Origin: Tessaracoccus flavus
GTDB lineage: Bacteria > Actinomycetota > Actinomycetes > Propionibacteriales > Propionibacteriaceae
DNA: 64,000 bases
Reading direction: 5' to 3'
Assembly (NCBI RefSeq): GCF_001997295.1
Contig: NZ_CP019605.1
Span: forward strand, 2,728,001 to 2,792,000
Shown: positions 45,519 through 53,464 of the stretch, one piece after another
How positions within the stretch are numbered: position 1 is the first letter of the stretch
Layout of the letters: each line of letters starts with the position of its first letter
Program-made: the position numbers and the translations under genes
Notes under the pieces: model-generated
The model's input: the letters and a program-made list of their open reading frames with translations, nothing else
Told to the model about the DNA's origin: nothing
The model's database searches: none

Positions 45519-46549
45519 TCGAGGATGGTTGGGGAGTCCGGCTTCTCGGACCCGCGCAGGATCAGCCTCGTGCCGAGCACCGTCCTGTCCGACACAGGAG
45601 GGGTGCCCTGCAGGATGCGGATGGCGATCTCGGTGGCCAGGGCGCCCATCCGGGCGACGTCCTGGCTGACCACCGAGATTCTTGGCCGCACAACCTCGGC
45701 CGCTTCGAAGTCGTCGAACGCGATCATCGGCAACCGACCACCCGAGTCGGCGAAGGCGTGCAGTGCGCCCATCGCGGCGCGGTTGTTGGCTGCGAAGATC
45801 GCGTCCGCCGCGCCCTCCGCCAGGAGGCCGCTGACAACGCCCCGGGCCTCCTCCTGGGAGTGTGCCGCGTGGGAGATCGGGCCGGGCGTGAGCCCTACCT
45901 GGGCCAGCCCGTCGAGGTATCCACGGAGCCTTTCGGCCATGGTGTAGATCTGCTGTGAATCCCCGACGAAGGCGATGCGCCGAGCCCCGTTGCGGGCGAG
46001 CTCGATCGCGGCTTCCCGCGCTCCACCAGCATTGTCCGCCAGCACCGCGGGCGCGCCGTCCAGCACGGCGGGTCGATCGAGGAAGACCACCGGAGGAAGG
46101 GGTGGCCGCAGCTGCGACCACGCCCTGCCGGGGTTCCGCGGCGGCACGATGAGCAGGGCGTCCACGCGCTGATCGATGAGCCGATCGACGGCCAGGTCGT
46201 GGCGCTCCCCATCCTCTTCGGAGCTGAACGTGGTCAGCAGGTACCCGGCCTGCCAAGCGACGGACTCGGCGGCGTGCGCCAGCGTCGAGTAGTAGGGGTT
46301 GGCCAGGTCGCTGGTGATGAGGCCGATCACCTTGCTCGTCCAGCCGGGGCGGATGCTGGCGGCGGCAAGGTTGCGACGGTAGCCCAGCAGTTCGATGGCC
46401 TCGGCGATCCGCACCCGGAGGGGATCGGCGATGTTCGTCTCGCCGTTGACGTAGCGGGACACGGTCTTCAGCCCGACCCCCGCCGCCGTCGCGACATCGC
46501 GCATGGTCGGTGGTCGGTCACCGGCCCCCCGAGCCAGTTCTGCGTTCAT
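45503..46549 (-). CDS. LacI-family regulator of the sugar regulon
   Basis: 348 residues: LacI helix-turn-helix (TMRDVATAAGVGLKTVSRYVNG, about 15-36) and a sugar-binding domain (IGLITSDLANPYYSTLAHAAE). It lies between the AGE isomerase and the divergent kinase, and three copies of one palindrome lie upstream of the importer, isomerase and kinase operons; the copy at 46611 is 62 bp from its own start, so self-control is likely. The start ATG at 46549 lacks a strong ribosome site; the Met just before RDVATAAGV is an alternative. The stop is supplied by a repeat. Confidence 0.88.
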   Translation of the reverse strand: MNAELARGAGDRPPTMRDVATAAGVGLKTVSRYVNGETNIADPLRVRIAEAIELLGYRRNLAAASIRPGWTSKVIGLITSDLANPYYSTLAHAAESVAWQAGYLLTTFSSEEDGERHDLAVDRLIDQRVDALLIVPPRNPGRAWSQLRPPLPPVVFLDRPAVLDGAPAVLADNAGGAREAAIELARNGARRIAFVGDSQQIYTMAERLRGYLDGLAQVGLTPGPISHAAHSQEEARGVVSGLLAEGAADAIFAANNRAAMGALHAFADSGGRLPMIAFDDFEAAEVVRPRISVVSQDVARMGALATEIAIRILQGTPPVSDRTVLGTRLILRGSEKPDSPTILDRLPE

Positions 46550-46610
46550 GCCGGTGAGCCTATCCAGTCAGTCCGTGCCGCCTCGCTGCGGCCACGGCTC
46601 TTCGCTGTAG

Positions 46611-46622
46611 GATAACGTTATT
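46611..46622. promoter_or_regulatory. LacI-type operator between lacI and PfkB kinase
   Basis: GATAACGTTATT, overlapping a TAGGAT -10-like hexamer (46608-46613) for the kinase. The kinase ATG is 25 bp downstream. Confidence 0.7.
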
Positions 46623-46646
46623 TCACCGAGTGGAGAAGGTTCTCCC

Positions 46647-47648
46647 ATGACTGTCATTGCCGCTGGTCACCTCTGCATGGATCTCACACCGCATCTCGCC
46701 GGCCATGAGCCAGGGATGGAGCCGGGCGTGCTCTACGCCGTCGGGGCGCTCAAACAGCAACTGGGCGGATCGGTGGCCAACACGGGCGGCACGCTGGCTC
46801 GCCTCGGGGAGCGGGTGGACGTCCACGCGACGATCGGCGACGACGAACTCGGTCGGGTTTGCCGGCGAATGGTGGAGCAGACCGTCTCCGAGCGGGCTCA
46901 CCTCGCCACGTCGTCGCTCGGCACGTCGTACAGCATCGTCATCGAGCACGGAGGCCACGACCGCACGTTCTGGCAGTACGAGGGAGCCAACGCGGACTTC
47001 GACCCACGAAGGGTGGATCTCGGGCCCGACGTGGACCTCTTCCACGTCGGCTATCCCTCCCTGCTGCCGGTGTTGTGCCGGGATCCACTCGCCCTTGCCG
47101 AGGCATTCGAGCAGGCCAAGGCCAAGGGCATCACCACTTCGCTCGACCAGGCACACGTGGCCGACGGCTCCGTGGCGGCGGAGGTCGACTGGGCCGGTTG
47201 GTTCAGGCAGACCATTCCCCACACCGACGTCTGGTCGCCGAGCTGGGACGACATGACCAGCGCCCTGCGGCTCGAGGGCGAGCCGACACGTGAGAGGCTG
47301 ACTGAGCTTGCGTACACGATGCTCGGCTGGGGGGCGGCGGTCGTGCAGCTCTCCGCGGGGTCGTCGGGGTTCGTGCTCGCCACCGCCAGCCGCGAGCGGT
47401 TGGAACGCGCGGGAAGCGTGCTCTCCCCGGTTGCCGCTCAGTGGGCCGACCAAAGCCTGTGGTTCGCCGCCGAGAGCATCGATTCGCCGTCTACGACGGT
47501 GGGCGCTGGCGACGCCCTCACGGCCGGTCTGCTGCGCGCGATGAGGCTCGGGCTCTCCCCTGACGCGGCCGGTGCGTTCGCGCGCGACGTCGTCGGGCGT
47601 CATTTGCGCGGCGAGGATCTGGGCTCGATGACGGGTGAGCGGCGGTGA
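46647..47648 (+). CDS. PfkB-family sugar kinase
   Basis: 333-residue ribokinase-fold kinase. It has the N-terminal GGSVANTGGTLARLG substrate segment and the catalytic TVGAGDALTAG motif with the base D289. It would phosphorylate a ketose or polyol, perhaps the product of the AGE isomerase; the family also contains fructokinases, tagatose kinases and sulfofructose kinase YihV. The ATG follows GAGAAGG. It overlaps the dehydrogenase gene (GTGA) and is preceded by a LacI-type operator. Confidence 0.88.
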   Translation: MTVIAAGHLCMDLTPHLAGHEPGMEPGVLYAVGALKQQLGGSVANTGGTLARLGERVDVHATIGDDELGRVCRRMVEQTVSERAHLATSSLGTSYSIVIEHGGHDRTFWQYEGANADFDPRRVDLGPDVDLFHVGYPSLLPVLCRDPLALAEAFEQAKAKGITTSLDQAHVADGSVAAEVDWAGWFRQTIPHTDVWSPSWDDMTSALRLEGEPTRERLTELAYTMLGWGAAVVQLSAGSSGFVLATASRERLERAGSVLSPVAAQWADQSLWFAAESIDSPSTTVGAGDALTAGLLRAMRLGLSPDAAGAFARDVVGRHLRGEDLGSMTGERR

Positions 47649-48823
47649 ACCGGATCGTCGTCTTCGGCGCGGGCAGCGTGGGCCGCGGGTTCATCGGCCA
47701 GATCTTCGCCGAGGCTGGATGGCGCGTGACGTTCGTAGACCTGGAGAGCAGATTGGTGCAAGCGCTGAACACGGGGTCGTACCGCCACGTGACACTCTCG
47801 GACGAGGGCGTGGAGGAGACCACGATCACCGGCGTCGACGCGATCGATGGACGCGACACAGCTGCCGTCGCCTCGGCCGTCGCGTCGGCTGACTTCCTCG
47901 CCACCTCCGTTGGGGCTGCCAACCTCCGACACATCGCGCCGACGATGGCGGAGGGCCTACGGCTCCGGATCAGTGAGCGTCGCGGGCCTGTCGACATCCT
48001 GCTCGCCGAGAATCTCCACGGCGTCGGGGGCGAGATGCGCTCGCTGCTCGCCGACGCGCTCGGCGACGACGCCGACGCGGTGCTCGCGCAGGTCGGGACG
48101 CTCGAAACCTCGATCGGGAGGATGATCCCCGTGCCGAACGAGCAGCGCCGCGAACACGAGCCCGGCTGGGTGGCCGTCGAGCCGTACCGGGAACTCCCCC
48201 TCGACGTGGCCGCCTCGCGCGCACCCCTCCCCGACGTCCCCGAGCTCGTCGGGCGCACGGACGTGCCGTTCGCGTTCTACTCGGACCGGAAGCTCTACCT
48301 CCACAACCTCGGCCACTGCCTGACGGCTTACCTGGGCGAACTGCTCGGTGAGGATGAGATCGCTGAGGCCATCCGCCGCCCGCAGATTCATCGCATCGTC
48401 CAGACGGTGATGGCGACCGCTGCTGCGGCGCTCTCCCTTGAGTACGGCGAGCCCCTCGCCTCAGTGCAGGCCAACGCCGACGACCTCCTGCGTCGCTTCC
48501 ACAACCGCGCGTTGCACGACACCGTCGAGCGGGTCGGGCGCGACCCCCAGCGCAAGCTCGCGGAGGGCGACCGGTTCCTTGGCGCGCTCGCGCTGGCAGC
48601 CAGGCACGGGCTCGCCCGCCCCATCACGGTTGCCGTGGCTGTTGGTGCCGACAAGCTGCTGGGTTCAGTCCCCGCCGATCAGCGCGACTCGGAACTGGAT
48701 CGGATCCGCAGCGTCGTCGCCCATCACGGCGGCGAGGACCAGTTGGCGGTCTTCGACGAGGCCCTGTCAGCACTGAGAACTTCCCCCGATCTGGAGCGCC
48801 TCGCCTTACTGCTTGATCCCTGA
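47645..48823 (+). CDS. Mannitol-1-phosphate 5-dehydrogenase-like enzyme
   Basis: 392-residue polyol dehydrogenase of the long-chain MtlD group. The NAD-binding Rossmann motif VVFGAGSVGRGFIG is at the start, followed by the AENLHG segment, a VAVEPYRELPLD segment, and a catalytic region FYSDRKLYLHNLGHCLTAYLGEL, which carries the lysine and histidines of the family. It would interconvert a hexitol phosphate with the ketose phosphate. The GTG start overlaps the kinase stop. The TGA stop (48821-48823) lies in the first unit of a tandem repeat. Confidence 0.87.
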   Translation: MNRIVVFGAGSVGRGFIGQIFAEAGWRVTFVDLESRLVQALNTGSYRHVTLSDEGVEETTITGVDAIDGRDTAAVASAVASADFLATSVGAANLRHIAPTMAEGLRLRISERRGPVDILLAENLHGVGGEMRSLLADALGDDADAVLAQVGTLETSIGRMIPVPNEQRREHEPGWVAVEPYRELPLDVAASRAPLPDVPELVGRTDVPFAFYSDRKLYLHNLGHCLTAYLGELLGEDEIAEAIRRPQIHRIVQTVMATAAAALSLEYGEPLASVQANADDLLRRFHNRALHDTVERVGRDPQRKLAEGDRFLGALALAARHGLARPITVAVAVGADKLLGSVPADQRDSELDRIRSVVAHHGGEDQLAVFDEALSALRTSPDLERLALLLDP

Positions 48824-48918
48824 GCTCGTCCGCCTGATCCCTGAACTCGTCCGCCTGATCCCTGAACTCGTCCGCCTGATCCCTGAGCTTGTCCGCCTGA
48901 TCCCTGAGCTTGTCGAAG
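48814..48918. repeat. 21-bp tandem repeat, five copies, between converging genes
   Basis: Unit TGATCCCTGAGCTCGTCCGCC starts at 48814, 48835, 48856, 48877 and 48898; the last copy runs into GTCGAAGGGT of the family A arm. Since 21 is a multiple of three, one frame reads LIPELVR over and over; this is not a gene. The first unit carries the stop of the upstream dehydrogenase. Confidence 0.9.
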
Positions 48919-48987
48919 GGTCACGACCCCGACCGTGTTCACCGCCCCGTGGTCAGGAGGCTAAGAGCGCTCGTCACTGCACAGGAG

Positions 48988-50037
48988 TCAGGCGTAGGTG
49001 ATCTCGATGAGGTGCGGCACGTAGACCTCGGAGTCGATGAAGGTCATGTACGTGACCCGGCCCCCGTCCTTCGCGAACTCCGGGTGCTCCTTACCGGCGT
49101 TGAACAGCGACTTGGAGTTGGTCTTCTCCGGCCGGTAGACCACCTGGGGCTCGCTCCAGGGCCCCCACATCTCGGGGGTGGTGCGCATCACGAGGATGTT
49201 CTCGCGCCGGTAGGTGGTCAGGGAGACGTAGCAGCCGAGGTAGTCGTTCCACGCCGCGGACATCTCGTTGGGCACGTTGTCGAAGAGGCTTGCGGTGGGC
49301 TGCCACGTCGACGACCACTCGGGGGCGACGTCGGGTTGCTCGTGGGTCGGGGCCGCGACCAGGTACTCGTAGGCGTCGAGGTTCTCGAGCTCCCCGGGGC
49401 GGACGCGAGCCAGATACATCTCGCCGCTCGACTTCTCCTCCGGCTGCACCGAGCCCCACAGGTAGAGCCACCCGTCCACTTCCTGAATGAAGACCCCGAA
49501 GCCTGGTTCGTTCCCCTTCCAGAACTCGTGAGTCCCGTCGGGCGCGACGAGGCGTTCGAAGTAGAAGTCGTCGTCGGCCTTCGCGATGCCCATGCCGTCG
49601 AGCTGGAAGGTCTCGAAGACGTCGAGCTTCTGGTCCATCGTGATGCGGTGGTAGTAGAGGTAGAGGTGTCCGCCCTGGTATGTGCCGTGGATAGCCCAGA
49701 GGCGCTGGGTGGACTTGTGCTCGGGCGGTTCGAACCTGATGAGCTGTCGGGCTCTGCTGCCGTCAGGCTCTGTGAGGTAGGCGAACTCCTTGATGCCGTC
49801 GGAGATGTCCTGCTTCGGCACGATGGCACCCGTGTTGGACAGAACCTCCGTGAGCTGCAGGTAGCGGACGGTCTCGAAGGGCCCCTCGAGGGTGTCGCCG
49901 AAGATCCAGAAGGTCTCGTCCCCGGGCAGTTCGACGGACGTGACTGCGTCCTGCCCCGAGATGTTGACGTCGTTGTTGAGGAACTGCACGCCGAGGTCGC
50001 GCACGGAGGCGACCAGCGGGCTGTCTGAAAGAGCCAT
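48988..50037 (-). CDS. DUF4185 family protein (beta-propeller, possible glycosidase)
   Basis: 349 residues with the family pattern: GQDAVTSVELPGDETFWIFGDT at the N-terminus (about 25-46), repeated Trp/Tyr/Gly-rich blades, and DYLGCYVSLTTYRRENILVMRTTPEMWGPWSEP near the C-terminus. DUF4185 adopts a five-bladed propeller, and some mycobacterial members degrade D-arabinan. No signal peptide is present, so this one should act in the cytoplasm on small substrates. The ATG at 50037 is chosen over an in-frame Met 24 residues earlier because it fits the family start. It converges on the kinase-dehydrogenase operon. The 136-bp gap upstream holds nothing I can assign. Confidence 0.72.
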   Translation of the reverse strand: MALSDSPLVASVRDLGVQFLNNDVNISGQDAVTSVELPGDETFWIFGDTLEGPFETVRYLQLTEVLSNTGAIVPKQDISDGIKEFAYLTEPDGSRARQLIRFEPPEHKSTQRLWAIHGTYQGGHLYLYYHRITMDQKLDVFETFQLDGMGIAKADDDFYFERLVAPDGTHEFWKGNEPGFGVFIQEVDGWLYLWGSVQPEEKSSGEMYLARVRPGELENLDAYEYLVAAPTHEQPDVAPEWSSTWQPTASLFDNVPNEMSAAWNDYLGCYVSLTTYRRENILVMRTTPEMWGPWSEPQVVYRPEKTNSKSLFNAGKEHPEFAKDGGRVTYMTFIDSEVYVPHLIEITYA

Positions 50038-50173
50038 GTTCCAACCTAGCAAGCACGAATGCGCTGGGCGATCACGTTCGTCCTGAAGAAACGATGCGCC
50101 GTGCCTCATATAGGCATGGGAGTACGTTTTTTCAGGGTGAAACCAATCGCTTCGGCAAACTCAGCGCGTCACA

Positions 50174-50866
50174 TCACCCAGCAGCCGCCATCACCAACGC
50201 CCGCCCGAGAGGGGCCGAAACAGGGACCGAGTCGACGGTCGCCCGGAGGCGGTAGGTGCTGACCGTCACGACCCCCTGGCTGTAGGCAGTGGACACGGTG
50301 GTAGACGCGGCACCCTGCAGCCATCCGTTGAACAACCCGGACGCGACGACGGCGGGACGGATCGCGTTCGGGATGCCGCTTTTGATCACCAGATCGCCCA
50401 GGATGTCCTCGAAGGCAATGCCGAGGACGGTGTCTCCCGGGATCGCCGCGAAGGGTCCGCTCCGGTGGAGCCAGTCGGTGCGGGGCACCCAGTCCCCGTC
50501 TTCGGAGCGTGGCTTGAGCCGGGCGAACGTCAGCAGATCGAACGCTCCGCCCAGCGCGTCAGCGTCTTCAGCAAGGACGAGGACGCGTCCGCCGTTGCGG
50601 GCGTAGCGCTGGGCGTCCGCGCCGAAGTGCGCGGTGACCCACACGACACCGGGGGCGGGCGTGGTCAGGTCCAGCGAAGCGACATCAATGGTGTCGAAGC
50701 CCAGCTTCTCCGCCCAGGCCCGCATCGCCGGCTCGGCCACGGCGACCGTCGGCCCTTGCGCACCGGCGAACGCAGCCGACGTGACGATCACGTCGGCCTC
50801 GTCCCGGGCCACGAGCGTGTCACCCTCGTAGAGCTCCGCCCTCAGCACACCCGAATTCACCAATCC
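50174..50866 (-). pseudogene. C-terminal fragment of a GH2-type glycosidase
   Basis: About 230 residues, from LVNSGVLRAELYEGDTL to the stop, resemble the last domains of family 2 glycoside hydrolases (the WLHRSGPFAAIPGD and VASGLFNGWLQGAAS segments, ending in a YRLRATV strand). The catalytic domain and about three quarters of a normal GH2 enzyme are missing. Upstream of about 50866 the frame runs on only as the antisense of a RidA-like fragment. The resemblance is recalled from family members and needs a search. Confidence 0.6.
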
Positions 50867-51320
50867 GTCCGAGCTGTTCGACCCGCCCGGCTTCAGCCAC
50901 GTCGCCGTGACCGACGGTTTCTGCTTCGTCGCCGGACAGTTGGCGGTGGACCGGGAATTCAACATCATCGGTGGCGACAGCCTGTACGAGCAGACGGTCG
51001 CGGCGCTGGGCAGCTGCCTCACGGCCTTGGAATCGGTGGGACTCGGCTGGGCGCACGTGGTTCGTCGAACGATCTACAAGTTGCGTCCCGAGGGATACTT
51101 CAGCGACATCCTGCCGGCCCTCCAAGAGGTCGTCCCGGGTCAGCAGCCGCCGCAGACGCTGATCGGCATCCCAGCACTCGCGGTCCCAGGGACGCTGATC
51201 GAGACAGCGCGTGGACTGCACACAGGGCGTCACGACCCACGGATGATCGCTGCTGCCACGGTCGCCCCTCCACCGAGGATGCTCAACAGCCTCCTCGTGC
51301 CACTAGCGGCATCACGGTAG
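50859..51320 (+). pseudogene. RidA (YjgF/YER057c/UK114) family gene, broken at both ends
   Basis: The frame from 50859 reads TNPSELFDPPGFSHVAV and then FVAGQLAVDREFNIIGGD, RTIYKLRPEG and LIGIPALAVPGTLIE, the RidA pattern, but no start codon precedes the first strand (the next usable GTG is 50907, inside the fold). After LIE the family sequence stops and the frame runs antisense into the neighbouring minus-strand gene. The 5' break abuts the GH2 fragment, as expected if a deletion removed the start regions of two divergent genes. Confidence 0.6.
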
Positions 51321-52645
51321 GCCCACTCCATCGGAGCATCCGACCTCCACCCGGCGGCAGCGAACATGTCGCCGAGAGTCTCGCGGTCGCGCCAGACGTC
51401 CAGCCCTCCGGCTACACCCAACAACTCGATCAGGCCTGCGTCCACCTCGTATTGGCGCTTGCCAACCGGAATACCATCCACAACTGCCCGCCAAAGCTTC
51501 TCGGGTGCCTCGATCGCCGTGCGGCCCTTGGGTGTCAGTACCAGCACCCCCTTGTACTTCCTCACCAGCCCCACTCCCATGGCCGCTTCACGGAGGTTCA
51601 GCACTGGGGGCGTGTTGATCTCGGTGGTCGGCTGGAACGGGTACCGCTGTAGGACCTCGGGGCGAAGGCCGGCGAACAGCTCCTTGACCACCTTCGGCGG
51701 CAGGTACCCGGCCTGGGTGAGCTTGATCCCATCGCTGCCCACCCGTTCAAGGAGCAGGCGCAGGTCGGCGACGACCTCCTCAACCTGCTCGTCGCTGATG
51801 GGTTCCCGCCTGTCGACGGCGACCGCCAGTTTCCGCACCAGCGTGGGCTGCTCAACCGACAACCTGACGATCAGGCCCAGCACCTCCGAACGCCAGCCCT
51901 CCATGGTCGGCCACTCGATGCCGTCGAGCGCCTCATTTGCCTCATTCACATCGAAGCACTCGGGGTCGAAACCCGGCGGCGCCCAGTCGCGCAGCGTCTG
52001 CGCCCAGGCTGGGTCGACGTCGTGAGCACGCCCGGCGAGAACGTCAAGCAGCCGCTCATACCCAGGCACCCCTCCCACGTCCTCAGGCGGGCAGGCCCGT
52101 TCGCCGGCCAGGCACCGCACCTCGGTGAAGGGCTCAGCCTGAATGGATTCGAGGATGATCCTGTGCTCCCAGCCGTCGCCGAAGTCGTACTCGTAAGACA
52201 GGCGGTCTCCGAGCGAGCCGAGCACCTCGTCCAGACGCACGTCAACCTCCGGCGTGCCGTCATCGCCTTCCTCAATATCGAACTGCGTGACGAAGGGCGC
52301 GATGTTGTGCTCCAACTCGCCCGGGCCCATCCGGAAGGCGTGGAGGTGGCTATCGGTCCAGCCCATCGCGGCTTGGAGCACGTCATGGAGAGCATCAAGG
52401 GTGAGGTCGCTGGGCACCACCACCTGCCGCCAGATGGGTGGCTCGATGTACTCGAGTTCGATCCGCAGCACGTAGGCCACACGCTCTGCGCGAGGCGGAA
52501 GCAGAGTGGGCTGTCTCTGTGTGGGCAACGCCATCCCCGGGTGCGCGCCAAGGCGCACCAGGAGCCCGTCGATTCCGCCCGATTCGGCAATGATCTGATC
52601 CGCCAGTTCGTCGATCTGTCGCTGCCTGTCGCCGTCTTGAGCCAT
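51230..52645 (-). CDS. pRiA4b ORF-3-like protein with a long C-terminal domain
   Basis: 471 residues from the Met at 52645. The pRiA4b ORF-3 domain spans about 40-220: LRIELEYIEPPIWRQVVVPSDLTLDALHDVLQAAMGW, then SYEYDFGDGWEHRIILE. The C-terminal 250 residues are mostly helical, without a recognised domain. The family is widespread, often close to mobile DNA, and of unknown role. The start is uncertain: Met codons at 52687 and further upstream are in frame and no site has a good ribosome binding sequence. Confidence 0.75.
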   Translation of the reverse strand: MAQDGDRQRQIDELADQIIAESGGIDGLLVRLGAHPGMALPTQRQPTLLPPRAERVAYVLRIELEYIEPPIWRQVVVPSDLTLDALHDVLQAAMGWTDSHLHAFRMGPGELEHNIAPFVTQFDIEEGDDGTPEVDVRLDEVLGSLGDRLSYEYDFGDGWEHRIILESIQAEPFTEVRCLAGERACPPEDVGGVPGYERLLDVLAGRAHDVDPAWAQTLRDWAPPGFDPECFDVNEANEALDGIEWPTMEGWRSEVLGLIVRLSVEQPTLVRKLAVAVDRREPISDEQVEEVVADLRLLLERVGSDGIKLTQAGYLPPKVVKELFAGLRPEVLQRYPFQPTTEINTPPVLNLREAAMGVGLVRKYKGVLVLTPKGRTAIEAPEKLWRAVVDGIPVGKRQYEVDAGLIELLGVAGGLDVWRDRETLGDMFAAAGWRSDAPMEWAYRDAASGTRRLLSILGGGATVAAAIIRGS

Positions 52646-52856
52646 CTCCCTCACCCACGATCCTGTCCGAGCGCCCTCAACCCACATCAGGAACGTGCGC
52701 GTCTTCCCGTTGCCTGCTGGCGGGGTCATCCCCGAACGGCTACTTCTCCCACAAGCGGCCCCCACCACGTTGATCTACTTGTCCACACATCCGCCTTTCG
52801 ACCGGGCCAGGATAGCCATTGGCGATGTGCGCGAAGCAGTGAACCGCGACTCGCGC

Positions 52857-52885
52857 TTGATGAGTGAGTTCTCACTCACTACACT
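52857..52885 (+). promoter_or_regulatory. Promoter of the tetR-ABC exporter operon, predicted leaderless
   Basis: TTGATG at 52857-52862, 17-bp spacer, TACACT at 52880-52885. Seven bases further is 52892, the G of the GTG start, so the mRNA would have no leader; no ribosome site is seen. Confidence 0.65.
52861..52878. promoter_or_regulatory. TetR operator
   Basis: Perfect inverted repeat TGAGTGAG-TT-CTCACTCA filling the space between the -35 and -10 boxes, the usual place for an autoregulating TetR repressor. Confidence 0.75.
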
Positions 52886-52891
52886 TTCCAG

Positions 52892-53464
52892 GTGACCCGC
52901 GCTGCCCCCATGCCCCCCGACGAGCGTCGGGCGTCTCTCATCGACGCGACGCTCCCGCTCCTTCTCCAACACGGACCCTCGCTCACCACCAGGCAGGTGG
53001 CCGAGGCCGCCGGCGTCGCGGAGGGGACAATCTTCCGGGCGTTCAACTCTCTACCCGACCTCATCGACGCCACCACGCGGGAGGCCATGTCGGCCGAACG
53101 ACTGACGCGCGAGCTGGATTCCCTGGAGCTCGGCGACACCCTGGACGAGAAGGTCACCACCACCCTCGAGCTCTTCACCACCAGGTTCGCCCGCATCCGC
53201 ACGCTGCTGATGGCCGCCCACGCCCGCGAGCACCACACCTCCGAGTGCATGCGCGACGAGCTGGCCTCGCGCCGCGCCGAGCTCGACGCTTGGCTCACGA
53301 GCCGCTTCGCCGTCCACGCCGACGAGCTCTGCACCTCGCCCGAGACGCTTGTCAGCTATCTCAGGACGCTCGCCCACGGCCACGCCCTCACGCTGCCCCC
53401 CTCTCCCCTCTCCACCGCCGACCTCACGCGCCTTGCCCTGCACGGTGCCAGGAAGGAGCAGTAG
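52892..53464 (+). CDS. TetR-family regulator of an ABC exporter
   Basis: 190 residues with a TetR helix-turn-helix (TTRQVAEAAGVAEGTIFRAF at about 32-51) and a C-terminal ligand-binding/dimer domain. It is the first gene of an operon with two ABC exporter halves, the common layout for drug-efflux control. The start is GTG at 52892, probably at the mRNA 5' end. Repression of itself and the exporter through the palindrome in its promoter is inferred. Confidence 0.88.
   Translation: MTRAAPMPPDERRASLIDATLPLLLQHGPSLTTRQVAEAAGVAEGTIFRAFNSLPDLIDATTREAMSAERLTRELDSLELGDTLDEKVTTTLELFTTRFARIRTLLMAAHAREHHTSECMRDELASRRAELDAWLTSRFAVHADELCTSPETLVSYLRTLAHGHALTLPPSPLSTADLTRLALHGARKEQ

Noticed and set aside
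48813..49001. Short plus-strand frame reading repeated LIPELVR
   Set aside because: It is the 21-bp tandem repeat read in frame, without a ribosome site or family.
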